Part shown: positions 1 to 8,389 of the stretch, one piece after another | How the letters are laid out: each line of letters opens with the position of its first letter | Numbering within the stretch: position 1 is the first letter of the stretch | IMG/VR virus record: IMGVR_UViG_3300025010_000136 | Span: 1-39,275 of that record | Reading direction: 5' to 3' (one strand) | DNA from: a virus | Length of the DNA stretch: 39,275 nt | Notes under the pieces: generated by a model | Told to the model about the DNA's origin: nothing | Databases searched by the model: none | What the model saw: only the letters and a program-made list of their open reading frames with translations | Translations under genes and position numbers: made by a program

Positions 1-3000
1 TTAAAGCAAATGGGTAAAGAAATAATAGAAATTGATACAAAATTAACCGAATTAAGTAAAGTATTAGATAATAGTACTGATTGGCCTAAATTGATGCGTG
101 ATACTGCTGAAAGTGCTAACAAAATGGCAAGATCACTTACTGAAGCGTTGGATGCTGAGATCGAATTCGGTAAACAAGGTTTTGAAGCAACTCAAGCAGT
201 AGAATTAGCAAGAACAGCAATGTTAGGAGCCAACGTAACTGGCTTGAAAACAGGTGAGATGGCTAACTATCTTACTGGAGCATTAGCACAATTTAATATT
301 GAAGCAGAAAAAAGTTCGACAATAATCGACAAAATAAATGAAGTAGACAATAATTTTGCGGTGACAAGTATCGGATTAGCACAAGCGATAAATAAGTCTG
401 GCGAAGCAGCACAACAATTTGGTTTAACACTTGATGAATTAATTGGTTATGTGACAGCCGTACAAACTTCCACTAGGGAATCAGGTTCTCAAATCGGGAA
501 TATGATGAAATTTTCGTTCGCTAGAGTAAATATGGATAAAACACAAGAAGCACTTGCATCTATGGGTATTGCAGTAAAAGATGTTACTGGTGAGTTATTA
601 CCACTAGGAAATATTTACAGTTCCGTTGCCAGTAAATGGGAGTCGATGACTCGTGCAGAAAAAACATATATTTCGGAAAGTCTGGCGGGCAAGCATCATA
701 TTACAAGAATGATGGCATTATTTGACAACTGGGAAATATCTTTAAACGCAACTGCTACAGCACAAACATCTTTAGGTTCAGCAATTGAAGAAAACTACAA
801 ACATTTAAACTCCTTGGAAAGTAAAATAAATCTTAATAAAGCAGCATTTCAGGAATTTTCTTATGCTTTAGGTGAATCAGGTGTAAAAGGTGCTATGATT
901 GTTGTATTAGGTGTTATTGCTCAATATATAAATGGTTTTACAGAACTTACACAAAATTATAATGGACTAACTTCGGCAACTTCTATTTTAGGAGTAGCAT
1001 TAATTCTTTTAATTCCTAAAATAAAATTAGAATATACTAATTGGATTTTAAGGAATAATCTTGTAGCTACAGCTATTCCATTAAATCATAGACTAGCAAT
1101 ATCTTACACTATGCTTGGTAATATGATTAAAGGGGCAACTGTAAGTTTAATTGCTTTTTCTAAAGCAATGTTAAAAAATCCTTTAACATGGATAATTGTT
1201 GCAATTACTGCTATTCCTATGTTCTTGGGACATTTAAAACAAGTTAGAGAAGAACAAGAGCAGTTAAATAGAACATATGAAGAAACTAAGCAAAAATTAG
1301 ATGAAATTCTTGAAAGAACAAATAAAATTGGTCAAACATCATTACAAGATATTAATGATATTGATGCGATTGTTAAAAAATTAGATGAATTAAAAAATAA
1401 ACTTCAAGAAATAAATCAAGAACATAGGTCTAGTGCTTTTGGGTTTCAATCAGCATCAGTAAAAGGTTTGTCAAAAGAATTAAAAGATTTGGCAGCACAA
1501 ATGGGAATAAATATTACACAATACCATACAGTAGATGAAGTTTTAGAAGCAATAAAAATAAAGCAGGATGAATTATCAGGAAGTATAGGCAATGCAAAAG
1601 ATAATTCAACAGAATATCAAAAAACATTAATAGATCAAGCTAGTAACCAAACAAAAGTTGCCGATAATAATGTTAAATTAATTGATACATATCAAGAATT
1701 GAGTAATAAAAGTAATTTAACAGCAGAAGAGCAAAAGAAATTAAATGATATAACTGCAATATTAACTCAAAGTTATCCACATTTAATAGATGCTAAAGGC
1801 GATACTATAACCATATCTAATAAAGTTATTGAAGCAATAAGAAAAGAAGCACAGCAACAAAAGAAAACAGCAGATGAGAATGAAAAAGCAACAAAAAGAC
1901 AAATTATAAGCAATAGAGGAAAACTTCAAGATCAAATTAAGACAAGTTTAGGTATAATAAAATCCCTTAGTGGGGAGATAGCAGCATTACAAGCATTAAA
2001 TAATGCTAAAATTGACACAGATTATTTATCTAAAGCACAAGTACAAAATACTTTAGATAGAATGCAAGGGAAAAATACACCATATTCTAGTGGTGTTGAT
2101 ATATTATTAGGGGAAATAAAAAGTCCTAATTCTACTAAATTAAATGCATTGCGTAACAAATATAAAGAAGAAAAAAATATATTAAAAGAAGCATATGATA
2201 GTATAGCGAGTATCGATGATGCTTTAAGTAGTTCAATATCAGATTTAACTCAATCAACTAAAGATAGTGCAGATTCATCAAACTCCACATCAGATGCAAA
2301 ATCAGCAGAATCCTTAGCATGGGAAATAGTAACAAATAATATCAAGTCATATGACAATGCTCTTAAATCACTAGAAGACACCACTTCTAATATGATTAAA
2401 GGTTCAAAGGCACGTAGAGATTCCCTACATGCTGAAAACTTAAAAATAAAAGAACAAATTGAATATTTAAAGCAACAAAGAAGTGGATTAAATAGTACAT
2501 CTGTTTCTTCTAATTCCAATATATATACTCCAACATCTACAGGTAAGGCAAAAGGTATATTAGATATAGCATTAGATTCATTAGGTACTCCTTATAAATG
2601 GGGAGGCAATGATCTTAAAATTGGTGTGGATTGTTCAGGTTTAGTACAACAAGCATATAAAGAAGAAGGAGTAAGTGTTCCTAGAGTCACATACGATCAA
2701 TATAAACAAGCACCAATTAAAGGATTAAAACAAAATGAGTTACAACCTGGAGATTTAGTATTCTTCAATAATTTAGCACATGTTGGAATATATATGGGTA
2801 ATGATAAATTTATTGAAGCACCTCGTACTGGTTTAAATGTAAGAACATCAACATTATCTTCAAGAAGTGATTATTATGCTGGAGCAAGATATTTATCTGG
2901 TGAAGGTACATCATCTGTAACTTCTTCTTCCTCTAATTCAAATCTAACATACGAAAAATTAGCAGAAGATCGTATTAAACATCAAGAAGAAATAAACTCT

Positions 3001-5019
3001 AAGATATTAGAATTAGAAAAGAAATTTGCTGAAAACTCTAAAGAATGGTACACAGATTTATGGTCAGAGTCGGATAACATCATTAATGAATTTGAGCAGA
3101 AAAGTAATTTCTCTAAAATGTTTTCTGAGAGTATGTTTAAGTCATCACCTGAATATAGAGAACAATTAGACATACAAAAAAATAGCACAATAGGTATCCA
3201 GAAACAATTAGCAGAACAAGCTAAACAAATGGATCAAGCTATTGAAAATATGAAAAAAGGTATTGTTGAAGGTACTTTTAAGGATGAGCAATTTTTAAAT
3301 GAAACAATAGAAAAAAGGAAAGCATTATCTGCTGAATGGTGGAATAAACAAAAAGAAATAGTTGATAAACAAGCAGAAATAACATCCAGCGAAGTTGAAG
3401 AAGTAACAAATAAGATAGATAAATATAATAATATAATTGCTATTTCTCAATCACAACAGGAAATGAATGAAAAAGGGTCTATAGAATATAATAATGCTTT
3501 AAAAGATGAAGTTATTCAATATTCTAATATAGCATCTGCTCTTAAAGCAAAACAAGCAATATATCAGAAAGAATTAGCTGATACTCTTGTTGGGACTTTA
3601 AGATATGAGGAATTACAAAGAGCAATTTCAGATACTACTAAAGAAATAATAGATAATGAAAAAGCACTATATGATAAGAAAAAACAAATTATAGACGATA
3701 CTATATCTATAATCAAAACTGCTTATGAAAAAGAAAAAGATATAGCATTAGATGCAATTGATGAACAAATGAAAGCAGAAGATAAAAGACATGATCAGGT
3801 AAAAGAAAATTTAGATGATGAATTAGATCAATATAAAGATTCTATTAATCAAAAAATAAAATTACTAGATGAATTATCTGATACCGAAGATTATGAAGAT
3901 AATATTAAAAAACTAAATGAAGAAAAACTAGATATTCAAAAACAAATTGAATCTTATGCAAATGATGATTCTTATGAAGCAAATCTAAGAAAAGAAGAAT
4001 TATTAAAAGAATTATCAGATAAAGAATTAGAGATTCAAAAAACACAAAAAAGTAGAGAAAAAGAATTAAGAAAAAAATCTTTAAATGACCAATTAGATGC
4101 CTATGAAAAAGATGTTAAAGAAAAGCAAGATGCAGAAGATGATAAATATGATGCTGAGAAAGAAAAATTAGAAAAAATTAAGAATGTAAAAGAAAAATAT
4201 TATCAAGATATGATTGATAACGAACTTAATTTTTCTAATATAAGTAAAGAGTTAATGAAGGGGAATGTTGATAATACTATATCAGAATTACAAAGATTAT
4301 TAACATTTGTAAAAAACAATATTAGTAATTTAGGTTCAGGTGTAGGAAATACTTTAACTAGTGAAATAAGTAATAGTATTGGGCAGTTAACTGGTAAATT
4401 AGGTAGTAATAACGGTAGTAATTCTAATAGTAATAATAATTCTAGTAACAGTAGCAATGGAACTCAACATAGTCAATATTATCCTTATAGAACACAAATA
4501 AATAATATTATTTATGATAAAAAAATGTGGAAGCAAGGGTATGAGACTGGCAATCAGCAAATGATGACTGATGCTGAAAATGAAGCGAAAATATATTATG
4601 AACAAATCCCTAATGATGTTAGAAGTCTATTAAAAAGTATGGATTATATTTCTGCCAAAAGTTGGTTTGATAATAATATTTATCATGATGGAGGTGTAGT
4701 TGGTGGAAGTGAAAAAGGATCAAGAATAGCAAATATTATAGATAAATTATTTAATAAAGGTCAGAATGAACAAATATCTAAATTACTTAATGATGAAGTA
4801 GTATTAAGTAAAAAAGGAATTAATAATTTTGTTCCAATGTTACAAAATATGATGTCTGGTTTTACTTTACCTTCTTTTAATCTTAAATCACAAGTTTCAG
4901 GTGCAGGTAATGTGAATTATAATTTAACATTAAATATAGATAATTTAAATGGAACAAAGAAAGATGCTAATGTGGTATTTACCGAAATAGTAAGTGGGTT
5001 AAAAAAATTAGGTAAATAA
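1..5019 (+). CDS. Phage tail tape measure protein with internal NlpC/P60 peptidase (5' partial)
   Basis: Sets tail length in siphovirus particles and travels in the tail lumen. The frame is open from base 1, so the real start probably lies outside; the first Met (base 10) falls inside a TP901-type tape-measure core (GANVTGLKTGEMANYLTGAL onward), which normally has more N-terminal sequence. Hydrophobic segments lie near residues 290-330 and 390-405. An NlpC/P60 cysteine peptidase domain covers roughly residues 845-955, with the DCSG motif at Cys875 and HVGIY at His924 (numbering from base 10). Residues about 1200-1420 are rich in K/E/D and predicted coiled coil, followed by an N/S-rich linker. 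The peptidase probably opens peptidoglycan during DNA entry. It starts the AT-rich tail operon and is followed by a terminator and Dit. Family assignment is secure; the exact start is unknown. Confidence 0.92.
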   Translation, partial: LKQMGKEIIEIDTKLTELSKVLDNSTDWPKLMRDTAESANKMARSLTEALDAEIEFGKQGFEATQAVELARTAMLGANVTGLKTGEMANYLTGALAQFNIEAEKSSTIIDKINEVDNNFAVTSIGLAQAINKSGEAAQQFGLTLDELIGYVTAVQTSTRESGSQIGNMMKFSFARVNMDKTQEALASMGIAVKDVTGELLPLGNIYSSVASKWESMTRAEKTYISESLAGKHHITRMMALFDNWEISLNATATAQTSLGSAIEENYKHLNSLESKINLNKAAFQEFSYALGESGVKGAMIVVLGVIAQYINGFTELTQNYNGLTSATSILGVALILLIPKIKLEYTNWILRNNLVATAIPLNHRLAISYTMLGNMIKGATVSLIAFSKAMLKNPLTWIIVAITAIPMFLGHLKQVREEQEQLNRTYEETKQKLDEILERTNKIGQTSLQDINDIDAIVKKLDELKNKLQEINQEHRSSAFGFQSASVKGLSKELKDLAAQMGINITQYHTVDEVLEAIKIKQDELSGSIGNAKDNSTEYQKTLIDQASNQTKVADNNVKLIDTYQELSNKSNLTAEEQKKLNDITAILTQSYPHLIDAKGDTITISNKVIEAIRKEAQQQKKTADENEKATKRQIISNRGKLQDQIKTSLGIIKSLSGEIAALQALNNAKIDTDYLSKAQVQNTLDRMQGKNTPYSSGVDILLGEIKSPNSTKLNALRNKYKEEKNILKEAYDSIASIDDALSSSISDLTQSTKDSADSSNSTSDAKSAESLAWEIVTNNIKSYDNALKSLEDTTSNMIKGSKARRDSLHAENLKIKEQIEYLKQQRSGLNSTSVSSNSNIYTPTSTGKAKGILDIALDSLGTPYKWGGNDLKIGVDCSGLVQQAYKEEGVSVPRVTYDQYKQAPIKGLKQNELQPGDLVFFNNLAHVGIYMGNDKFIEAPRTGLNVRTSTLSSRSDYYAGARYLSGEGTSSVTSSSSNSNLTYEKLAEDRIKHQEEINSKILELEKKFAENSKEWYTDLWSESDNIINEFEQKSNFSKMFSESMFKSSPEYREQLDIQKNSTIGIQKQLAEQAKQMDQAIENMKKGIVEGTFKDEQFLNETIEKRKALSAEWWNKQKEIVDKQAEITSSEVEEVTNKIDKYNNIIAISQSQQEMNEKGSIEYNNALKDEVIQYSNIASALKAKQAIYQKELADTLVGTLRYEELQRAISDTTKEIIDNEKALYDKKKQIIDDTISIIKTAYEKEKDIALDAIDEQMKAEDKRHDQVKENLDDELDQYKDSINQKIKLLDELSDTEDYEDNIKKLNEEKLDIQKQIESYANDDSYEANLRKEELLKELSDKELEIQKTQKSREKELRKKSLNDQLDAYEKDVKEKQDAEDDKYDAEKEKLEKIKNVKEKYYQDMIDNELNFSNISKELMKGNVDNTISELQRLLTFVKNNISNLGSGVGNTLTSEISNSIGQLTGKLGSNNGSNSNSNNNSSNSSNGTQHSQYYPYRTQINNIIYDKKMWKQGYETGNQQMMTDAENEAKIYYEQIPNDVRSLLKSMDYISAKSWFDNNIYHDGGVVGGSEKGSRIANIIDKLFNKGQNEQISKLLNDEVVLSKKGINNFVPMLQNMMSGFTLPSFNLKSQVSGAGNVNYNLTLNIDNLNGTKKDANVVFTEIVSGLKKLGK

Positions 5020-5023
5020 ATTT

Positions 5024-5060
5024 AAGAGTAGTTAATTTAATAACTACTCTTTTAATTTTA
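5024..5060 (+). terminator. Rho-independent terminator after tape measure gene
   Basis: AAGAGTAGTTA (5024-5034) pairs perfectly with TAACTACTCTT (5041-5051) around a 6-base loop, followed by a T-rich tract. It lies between the tape measure gene and Dit, so it may attenuate rather than end late transcription. Confidence 0.7.
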
Positions 5061-5081
5061 AAACAAAGAAGGTGAAATCAT

Positions 5082-5855
5082 ATGACAATTCGTGCTTCAG
5101 AATATTTTATATTTAATAATGAATATTCAACTAATTATGGAATAAAAAATTGTAATATACAATCTGGAATGCAAGAAGAAACATTTATACATTCAAGAGA
5201 AATTTTATCTATACAAATTAAAGGAAAAGAATCACCATATTTGCAATATATTAAACCATCTCCTTTAAAACTAAGTGTTACGTTAATGTTTGAAGATGGT
5301 TTTAATTTTGATAAATTAAATAATCTTGCATATTTATTAAATCAACCATATTATGTTCCAATGATATTCTCTGAAGATTTACATAAAATATATTATGTAT
5401 TATTATCAGACGATAGTAATTTAAATCATAATTGTTTAAATCAGGGATATGTTACACTTACATTTATAACTAATTCTCCATATAGTTTTTCTTCAATTTA
5501 TGAAAGTCCTTTGTATGATTTAACAATTAACCCAACATACACAGATATTGAATTTATTAATTCTGGATTTGTAAATTGTACGCCAGAATTATATTTAAAA
5601 AAAATAGGAAATGGTAATTTTTCATTAGTTAATTTATCAGATAGCGGTAAAGAATTTAAATTTACTAATTTAGTTGATGGAGAAGAAATAAGTATTAATA
5701 ACGAATTGAAGATTATTATAACTTCATTATTAGCAACAAATCGCTATGATAATTTTAATTTTAATTTTCTTAGTATAAATCGTGGCAAAAATATATTAAG
5801 AGTTACAGGAACAGCAATATTTAAATTTAGATATCAATTTAAATTTTTATCTTAA
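5082..5855 (+). CDS. Distal tail protein (Dit), siphovirus tail component family
   Basis: 257 aa. Dit forms the hexameric ring joining the tail tube to the tip or baseplate. Length, position directly after the tape measure gene, and the N-terminal pattern (short beta strands, then an IQIKGKESPYLQ segment and LKLSVTLMFEDGFN) match the Sipho_tail/Dit family. Start ATG follows the ribosome-binding site GAAGGTG. It is followed at once by an AAAGGAG motif that now faces a transposable element. AT-rich codon use matches its neighbours. Function by family and position. Confidence 0.75.
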   Translation: MTIRASEYFIFNNEYSTNYGIKNCNIQSGMQEETFIHSREILSIQIKGKESPYLQYIKPSPLKLSVTLMFEDGFNFDKLNNLAYLLNQPYYVPMIFSEDLHKIYYVLLSDDSNLNHNCLNQGYVTLTFITNSPYSFSSIYESPLYDLTINPTYTDIEFINSGFVNCTPELYLKKIGNGNFSLVNLSDSGKEFKFTNLVDGEEISINNELKIIITSLLATNRYDNFNFNFLSINRGKNILRVTGTAIFKFRYQFKFLS

Positions 5856-5862
5856 AGTTATA

Positions 5863-5870
5863 AAAGGAGA
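5863..5870 (+). promoter_or_regulatory. Orphaned Shine-Dalgarno motif separated from its gene
   Basis: AAAGGAGA stands 8 bases after the Dit stop with no start codon at the right distance. The next structural gene (ATG at 7293) has no recognisable ribosome-binding site. The TnpB element between them appears to have landed between this motif and that ATG. Confidence 0.5.
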
Positions 5871-5905
5871 AACCACACAATTCCCAAAAAACATAGACAA
5901 ATGTG

Positions 5906-5931
5906 TTTAAGTATATACAAATATACTTAAA
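5906..5931 (+). repeat. Left-end hairpin of the TnpB element
   Basis: TTTAAGTATAT and ATATACTTAAA form a perfect 11-bp stem with a 4-base loop. Such imperfect or perfect hairpins at IS200/IS605 ends are bound by TnpA. In RNA it would sit just upstream of the tnpB ribosome-binding site and could also dampen translation. Confidence 0.6.
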
Positions 5932-5946
5932 AAATTTATAGAAAGG

Positions 5947-7127
5947 ATGATATTTTTATATAAAAGCATATAAAACTGAAATAAATCCATCTTCCGAACA
6001 AATTGTTAAAATACATAAAACTCTTGGTACTTGTAGATTTATTTATAATTTTTATATATCGCATAATAAAGAAATATATGAAAAAGAAAAGAGATTTGTT
6101 TCAGGGATGGAATTTTCTAAATGGTTGAATAATGAATTTATACCAAGTAATTTAGAATATAAATGGATTAAAGAAGTATCAAGCAAAGCAATAAAAAAGG
6201 CAATTATGAATGCTGAAATTGCATTTAAAAGATTTTTTAATGGTAAATCTAAGTTTCCTAGATTTAAAAAGAAAAAGGATCAGAATGTAAAAGCATATTT
6301 TCCAAAAAATAATAAAACAGATTGGACCGTTGAAAGACATAGGGTTAAAATACCAACATTTGGTTTTATTAGATTAAAAGAAAAAGGTTATATTCCTGTT
6401 AATACTAAAGTGACAAGTGGCAAGTGGCACTATCTCTTATAAAGCAGGAAGATATTATGTTTCCGTATTAGTTGATGAAAATAAACAAATTAATAATTAT
6501 CAATCTTGTAATGAAGGAATAGGAATAGACCTTGGGTTAAAAGAGTTTGCAATAGTAAGTAATAGTATTGTTAAACAGAATATTAATAAAACAATAAAAG
6601 TTAAAAAACTAGAAAAAAAACTTAAACGTGAGCAGAGACGTTTATCAAAAAAGTATGAGAATAAAAAGAAAAGAGGTGGAAAATCTGTCGCTAATTCTGC
6701 AAATATAGATAAACAAATATTAAAAATCCAGAAAATTTTTCAAAGGCTTAATAATATTCGGACTGACTATGTAAATCAAATAGTTAGTGAATTGGTGAAA
6801 CCCAAACCAGAATTCATTACTATTGAAGATTTGAATATTAAAGGCATGATAAAGAATAAGCATTTATCAAAAGCAATTGCACAACAAAATTTCTATACAT
6901 TTAGAACGAAACTTCAAAGTAAATGTAAATTATATAATATTGAATTAAGAATTGTTGATAGATTTTATCCTTCAAGTAAATTATGTTCAGCATGTGGTGG
7001 AATTAAGAATGATTTAAAATTATCAGATAGAGTTTATATTTGTAGTGAATGTGGATTAGAAATTGATAGAGATTTGAATGCTGCAATTAATTTAAAAAAT
7101 GCTAAAGAATATACAATTGCTTGTTAA
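5947..7127 (+). pseudogene. tnpB: TnpB (IS605 OrfB) RNA-guided nuclease, broken by two frameshifts
   Basis: TnpB proteins are omega-RNA-guided RuvC-like DNA nucleases that favour retention of their transposon. An N-terminal part (to about 6420) and a C-terminal part (to 7127) lie in different frames. First lesion: ATG 5947 after GAAAGGA leads out of frame; removing one T from the T5 run at 5953-5957 would give MIFYIKAYKTEINPSSEQ, a normal TnpB N-terminus. Second lesion: CAAGTGG is tandemly duplicated at 6414-6427 (7 bp); removing one copy joins KVTSG to TISYKAGRYYVSV. The C-terminal part keeps the RuvC motifs GIGIDLGLKEF, TIEDLNIKGM and DRDLNAAINL and a CxxC...CxxC zinc ribbon. Without repair it should be inactive. 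Confidence 0.9.
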
Positions 7128-7285
7128 AATTGCATTGTACATATGTACCGATGGTCAGTTGGGAATTTACGATTGTGGAGTGTTACATCAAACTGTAGTA
7201 GGATTCGTTCAAGGCAGGACACGATGAACCAATAATTTTCTGGAATATAGATTATGAGTACATTTGTCTATATTTTTAGTGGCAA
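7128..7285 (+). ncRNA. Candidate omega RNA (reRNA) / right end of the TnpB element
   Basis: The segment after the tnpB stop carries the palindrome GTACATATGTAC (7137-7148) and words such as GTGGAGTGTTACATC and GGACACGATGAACCAA that I recall from right ends of TnpB elements, where the guide RNA scaffold is encoded. In known systems the scaffold overlaps the 3' end of tnpB and the guide is the flanking DNA, here the region around 7286-7310 leading into the next tail gene. Assignment by position and remembered motifs, not by alignment. Confidence 0.5.
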
Positions 7286-7292
7286 AAATTAA

Positions 7293-8363
7293 ATGCAATA
7301 TACTGACAATATAAATCTTAAAAAACCAGATGGGATAGACCCAGCTTCAATAACAGATATTAATAACAATAGCGATATAATAGATCAAATAATAAATAGT
7401 ATTACTACTGTACTTAATGGAGACTATCTTGTTACCCCATATACTATTTCAGGTGAAACAATAAAAATATTTAAAATTCAATCAAAAACAAGTAATGAAT
7501 ATACTATTGCAGAAATAAGAGCACCAGAAACTAATTCAAAAGAAGCTACTTTAGCTTTAATGCTACCACAAGGCGATATTAATGGTAATTCTTATTTTGT
7601 TGATTTTTCTATGCTCACATATGAGGATATACCTAGAGCTACTATTGTATTACAAACAAGAGGTGGCATACTATATCCTTTACATATTACTACAAGTGAT
7701 GGAGATCAAATCAAAAATCTAGTATCATTTAACCCAGATGGGACATTTGAATTAAAAAAAGATTTGTCTACTGATAATAGGAAAATTAAACTTGGCGGTT
7801 ATGGGGTTATTCAAGATAGACTTCATTGGAATAATGAAGAATATGCTGGGTATCGTAGAACATGTATAATGTTTAATTGCTATTATTCAACCCAACATGA
7901 AGATGAATACACACGTATAAGTAATTGGGTAGATTGTTACAAAATGGAATTTGATGGTACTGATAGTACAGGAGGTATAACTTTTTATCGAATACCTGCT
8001 GGTGAAGGAGTGTTTTATGGAGCAGATTGGGTACAAATTGGCAAAATAGATGCCACTGGAATATATGAAGGTCAAAATACATTAGAGTCAAAATACTATC
8101 AAAATAATAATATAATAGATGCGTCAATCACTTACGATCCTCCATCTTTAACAACTACTACATCAATTACAACAACATTAGACGTTATGGGAGTTAATAT
8201 TGGTGATTTTGTAATAGCTAGTTTTAGCAATGTACTTCAAGGTATTAATTTATTTGCAGAAGTTACTGCACAAGATATAGTAACTGTAACATTTTCTAAT
8301 CAAACAGGAAATACAATAGATTTAAATTCTGGCATATTGAGAGTTAAGGTGTTTAAAGCATAA
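7293..8363 (+). CDS. Putative phage tail/baseplate or fibre protein
   Basis: 356 aa, inside the tail operon between Dit and Tal. The N-terminus (MQYTDNINLKKPDGIDPASI, then DINNNSDIIDQII) is the type seen at the start of many Gram-positive phage tail and fibre proteins. The rest is beta-rich with an aromatic middle part and a Thr-rich segment near residues 285-300. There is no good ribosome-binding site: the bases before the ATG are the right flank of the TnpB element, and a suitable AAAGGAGA lies at 5863, left of the insertion. Translation is therefore probably reduced. Exact role unknown; receptor binding or baseplate decoration is an inference. Confidence 0.6.
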   Translation: MQYTDNINLKKPDGIDPASITDINNNSDIIDQIINSITTVLNGDYLVTPYTISGETIKIFKIQSKTSNEYTIAEIRAPETNSKEATLALMLPQGDINGNSYFVDFSMLTYEDIPRATIVLQTRGGILYPLHITTSDGDQIKNLVSFNPDGTFELKKDLSTDNRKIKLGGYGVIQDRLHWNNEEYAGYRRTCIMFNCYYSTQHEDEYTRISNWVDCYKMEFDGTDSTGGITFYRIPAGEGVFYGADWVQIGKIDATGIYEGQNTLESKYYQNNNIIDASITYDPPSLTTTTSITTTLDVMGVNIGDFVIASFSNVLQGINLFAEVTAQDIVTVTFSNQTGNTIDLNSGILRVKVFKA

Positions 8364-8389
8364 TACTATATAATAAGGAGCAGTGAAAT

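Larger units (their letters stand above)
5879..7285 (+). mobile_element. IS605-family TnpB-only insertion element (edges approximate)
   Basis: An insertion in the tail operon carrying only a tnpB-type gene, without tnpA. The left end has AATTCCCAA (5879-5887), an arm ATAGACAAATGT (5893-5904) and a perfect 11-bp hairpin (5906-5931, loop ACAA), as expected for the subterminal hairpins of IS200/IS605 ends. The right end has TTGGGAATT (7159-7167) and ACATTTGTCTAT (7260-7271), both exact complements of the left-end words. IS200/IS605 elements make no target duplication, so exact ends cannot be fixed by eye. It is probably non-autonomous, needing TnpA in trans. Confidence 0.7.

Noticed and set aside
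5870-7290. IStron (group I intron plus tnpB) instead of a plain TnpB element
   Set aside because: Only about 70 bases precede the tnpB reading frame, far too few for a group I intron core, and no intron core motifs were seen.
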